Source of the DNA: Pseudomonas inefficax
GTDB lineage: Bacteria > Pseudomonadota > Gammaproteobacteria > Pseudomonadales > Pseudomonadaceae
Direction: 5' to 3'
DNA length: 50,855 nt
Assembly (NCBI RefSeq): GCF_900277125.1
Contig: NZ_OPYN01000101.1
Span: 1,401 to 52,255 of the forward strand
A program made the translations under genes and the position numbers. The notes below the pieces were generated by a model. That model did no database searches. It had not been told where the DNA came from and saw nothing but the letters and a program-made list of their open reading frames with translations. This document shows, piece by piece, positions 49,988 through 50,855 of the stretch. The number at the start of each line of letters is the position of its first letter. Position 1 is the stretch's first letter.

Positions 49988-50855
49988 TCAGTGGCTCACC
50001 GCCTGAAAGCTCCCTTTACGGCTAGCCTCATACGCGGTCTTGTCCATCGGCTTGGCATTCGGGTTACCCAGGTCTTCCATCGCCAGGCGATGGGTTTCCG
50101 GGGCAATGTACGCTGCCAGGGCGCACACGCAGGTGATGAAGAACGCCAGGCCACCGACCACCAGCGGGATGTTGTCCGAGCCTGGCGGGGCAACCAGGGC
50201 GAACAGTGCCGGCAGCATGGCGGTCAGCATGGTGCCGATGTTCTGTGCGATGGCCATGGCGGAAACGCGATAACGGGTTTGGAACAGCTCTGGGTAGAAG
50301 CTTGGGAACACCGCGTTGTAACCCTGGTACACCATGCCCCACATCACGATCGACGAGGCGAACGCCAGCGGTACGTTCTGGATGCTGATCGCGTACAGAT
50401 AGACGAAGGCCAGCAGGCCCGAGCCCAGGCAGCCGGCGATCATGGTCGGGCGACGGCCGATCTTGTCGGACAGGTTGCCGACAAACGGGATCACCAGCAC
50501 CGCGACGATGTTGCCGACTACCGGAATCCACAGGTACACGCTCTTGTCGAAGCCGATGCCATAGGCCGGTTGCACTGCATAGGCCGCGCCGAAGATGGTG
50601 GCCACCACCGGAATCACGTTCATCAAGGCCATGAACATCACCAGCACCATGTGCTTCCAGCTGTGGCGGAAGGCCTCGCTGATCGGCGACCTGGCGACTT
50701 TGTCCTGCTTCTCTTCCTTCACGAATGCCGGGGTTTCGTGCACTTCCTTCCGGATGATGAAACCGGCGATCAGCACGATGGCACTCATCAGGAACGGAAT
50801 GCGCCAGCCCCAGTCGTTGAAGGCTTCGCTGGGCATGAAGTAGGCCAGAGGCAGG
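49988..50855 (-). CDS. MFS transporter, MHS family (5' part beyond window edge)
   Basis: The C-terminal 288 residues of a carrier. The frame is still open at 50855, so the gene is partial. FNDWGWRIPFLMSAIVLIAGFIIRKEVHETPAF is the helix 6 and central-loop signature of the MHS family (ShiA/KgtP/ProP-like). GNLSDKIGRRPTMIAG is motif A of the second half. It probably takes up an aromatic or hydroaromatic acid. In P. putida KT2440 the corresponding gene, as I recall, sits beside a dehydroshikimate dehydratase gene, but that neighbour is outside this window. Confidence 0.9.
   Translation of the reverse strand, partial: LPLAYFMPSEAFNDWGWRIPFLMSAIVLIAGFIIRKEVHETPAFVKEEKQDKVARSPISEAFRHSWKHMVLVMFMALMNVIPVVATIFGAAYAVQPAYGIGFDKSVYLWIPVVGNIVAVLVIPFVGNLSDKIGRRPTMIAGCLGSGLLAFVYLYAISIQNVPLAFASSIVMWGMVYQGYNAVFPSFYPELFQTRYRVSAMAIAQNIGTMLTAMLPALFALVAPPGSDNIPLVVGGLAFFITCVCALAAYIAPETHRLAMEDLGNPNAKPMDKTAYEASRKGSFQAVSH

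Overview
The window is a stretch of GC-rich chromosome from a Pseudomonas of the P. putida group. Three things point there: codon bias and GC content, many intergenic REP doublets of the kind known from P. putida, and gene content typical of soil pseudomonads (many LysR regulators paired with MFS carriers, a DOPA-decarboxylase-type enzyme, a REP-associated tyrosine transposase). I see no rRNA, tRNA, CRISPR array, phage or conventional IS. The window is mainly a mosaic of small metabolic and transport cassettes, each with its own regulator and separated by REP elements.

Layout. 1-4200: a small acidic ORF, a tandem REP array, a membrane protein, an O-acetylhomoserine sulfhydrylase, and a two-gene operon with a RhiA-like protein. 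4351-10543: a same-strand locus of an Asp/Glu/hydantoin-racemase-family protein, a DUF917 (thiohydantoin-desulfurase-like) protein, a sigma-54 activator of unusual architecture and an OPT-family transporter with a good -24/-12 promoter. This is my best candidate for an undescribed pathway. 10675-18000: GlxA regulator/HD hydrolase pair, 5'-nucleotidase, LysR/MFS pair, glutathione transferase, and two genes of unknown function. 18080-18559: a RAYT transposase between two REP doublets. 18867-26709: a catabolic cluster (LysR, MFS, iron alcohol dehydrogenase, NIPSNAP protein, atypical SDR, periplasmic cyclase-family protein, shortened WYL-type regulator, MDR oxidoreductase) whose divergent promoter region holds a perfect 28-bp inverted repeat. 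26927-31444: SDR, LysR, MFS and alkene reductase.

31854-32246 is an orphan ORF in AT-richer DNA. 32337-37133: LysR divergent from a translationally coupled operon of MHS carrier, M20 amidohydrolase and acetylpolyamine-amidohydrolase-like enzyme, probably import and deacylation of an N-acylated amine. 37159-37459: a 301-bp palindromic element with 88-bp arms carrying REPs. 37477-40684: MocR-type regulator divergent from a GabP-like permease with a terminator. 40894-42031: tam and a DUF2784 protein, overlapping tail to tail. 42187-46023: LysR, OPA-family carrier and FAD oxidoreductase, possibly an aminophosphonate cassette. 46249-50855: YebC-family protein, LysR, aromatic amino acid decarboxylase and the 3' part of an MHS carrier cut by the window edge.

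Three REP families recur. Family A has core GGAGCGGCCTTGTGTCGCGA, family B has GGAGCAGCCTTGTGCTGCGA, and family C has GGAGCGGGTTTACCCGCGAA or its TTCACCC variant. Family B flanks the RAYT, so I infer it is that enzyme's cognate REP. In several genes the REP has become part of the coding end, supplying the stop codon or C-terminal residues.
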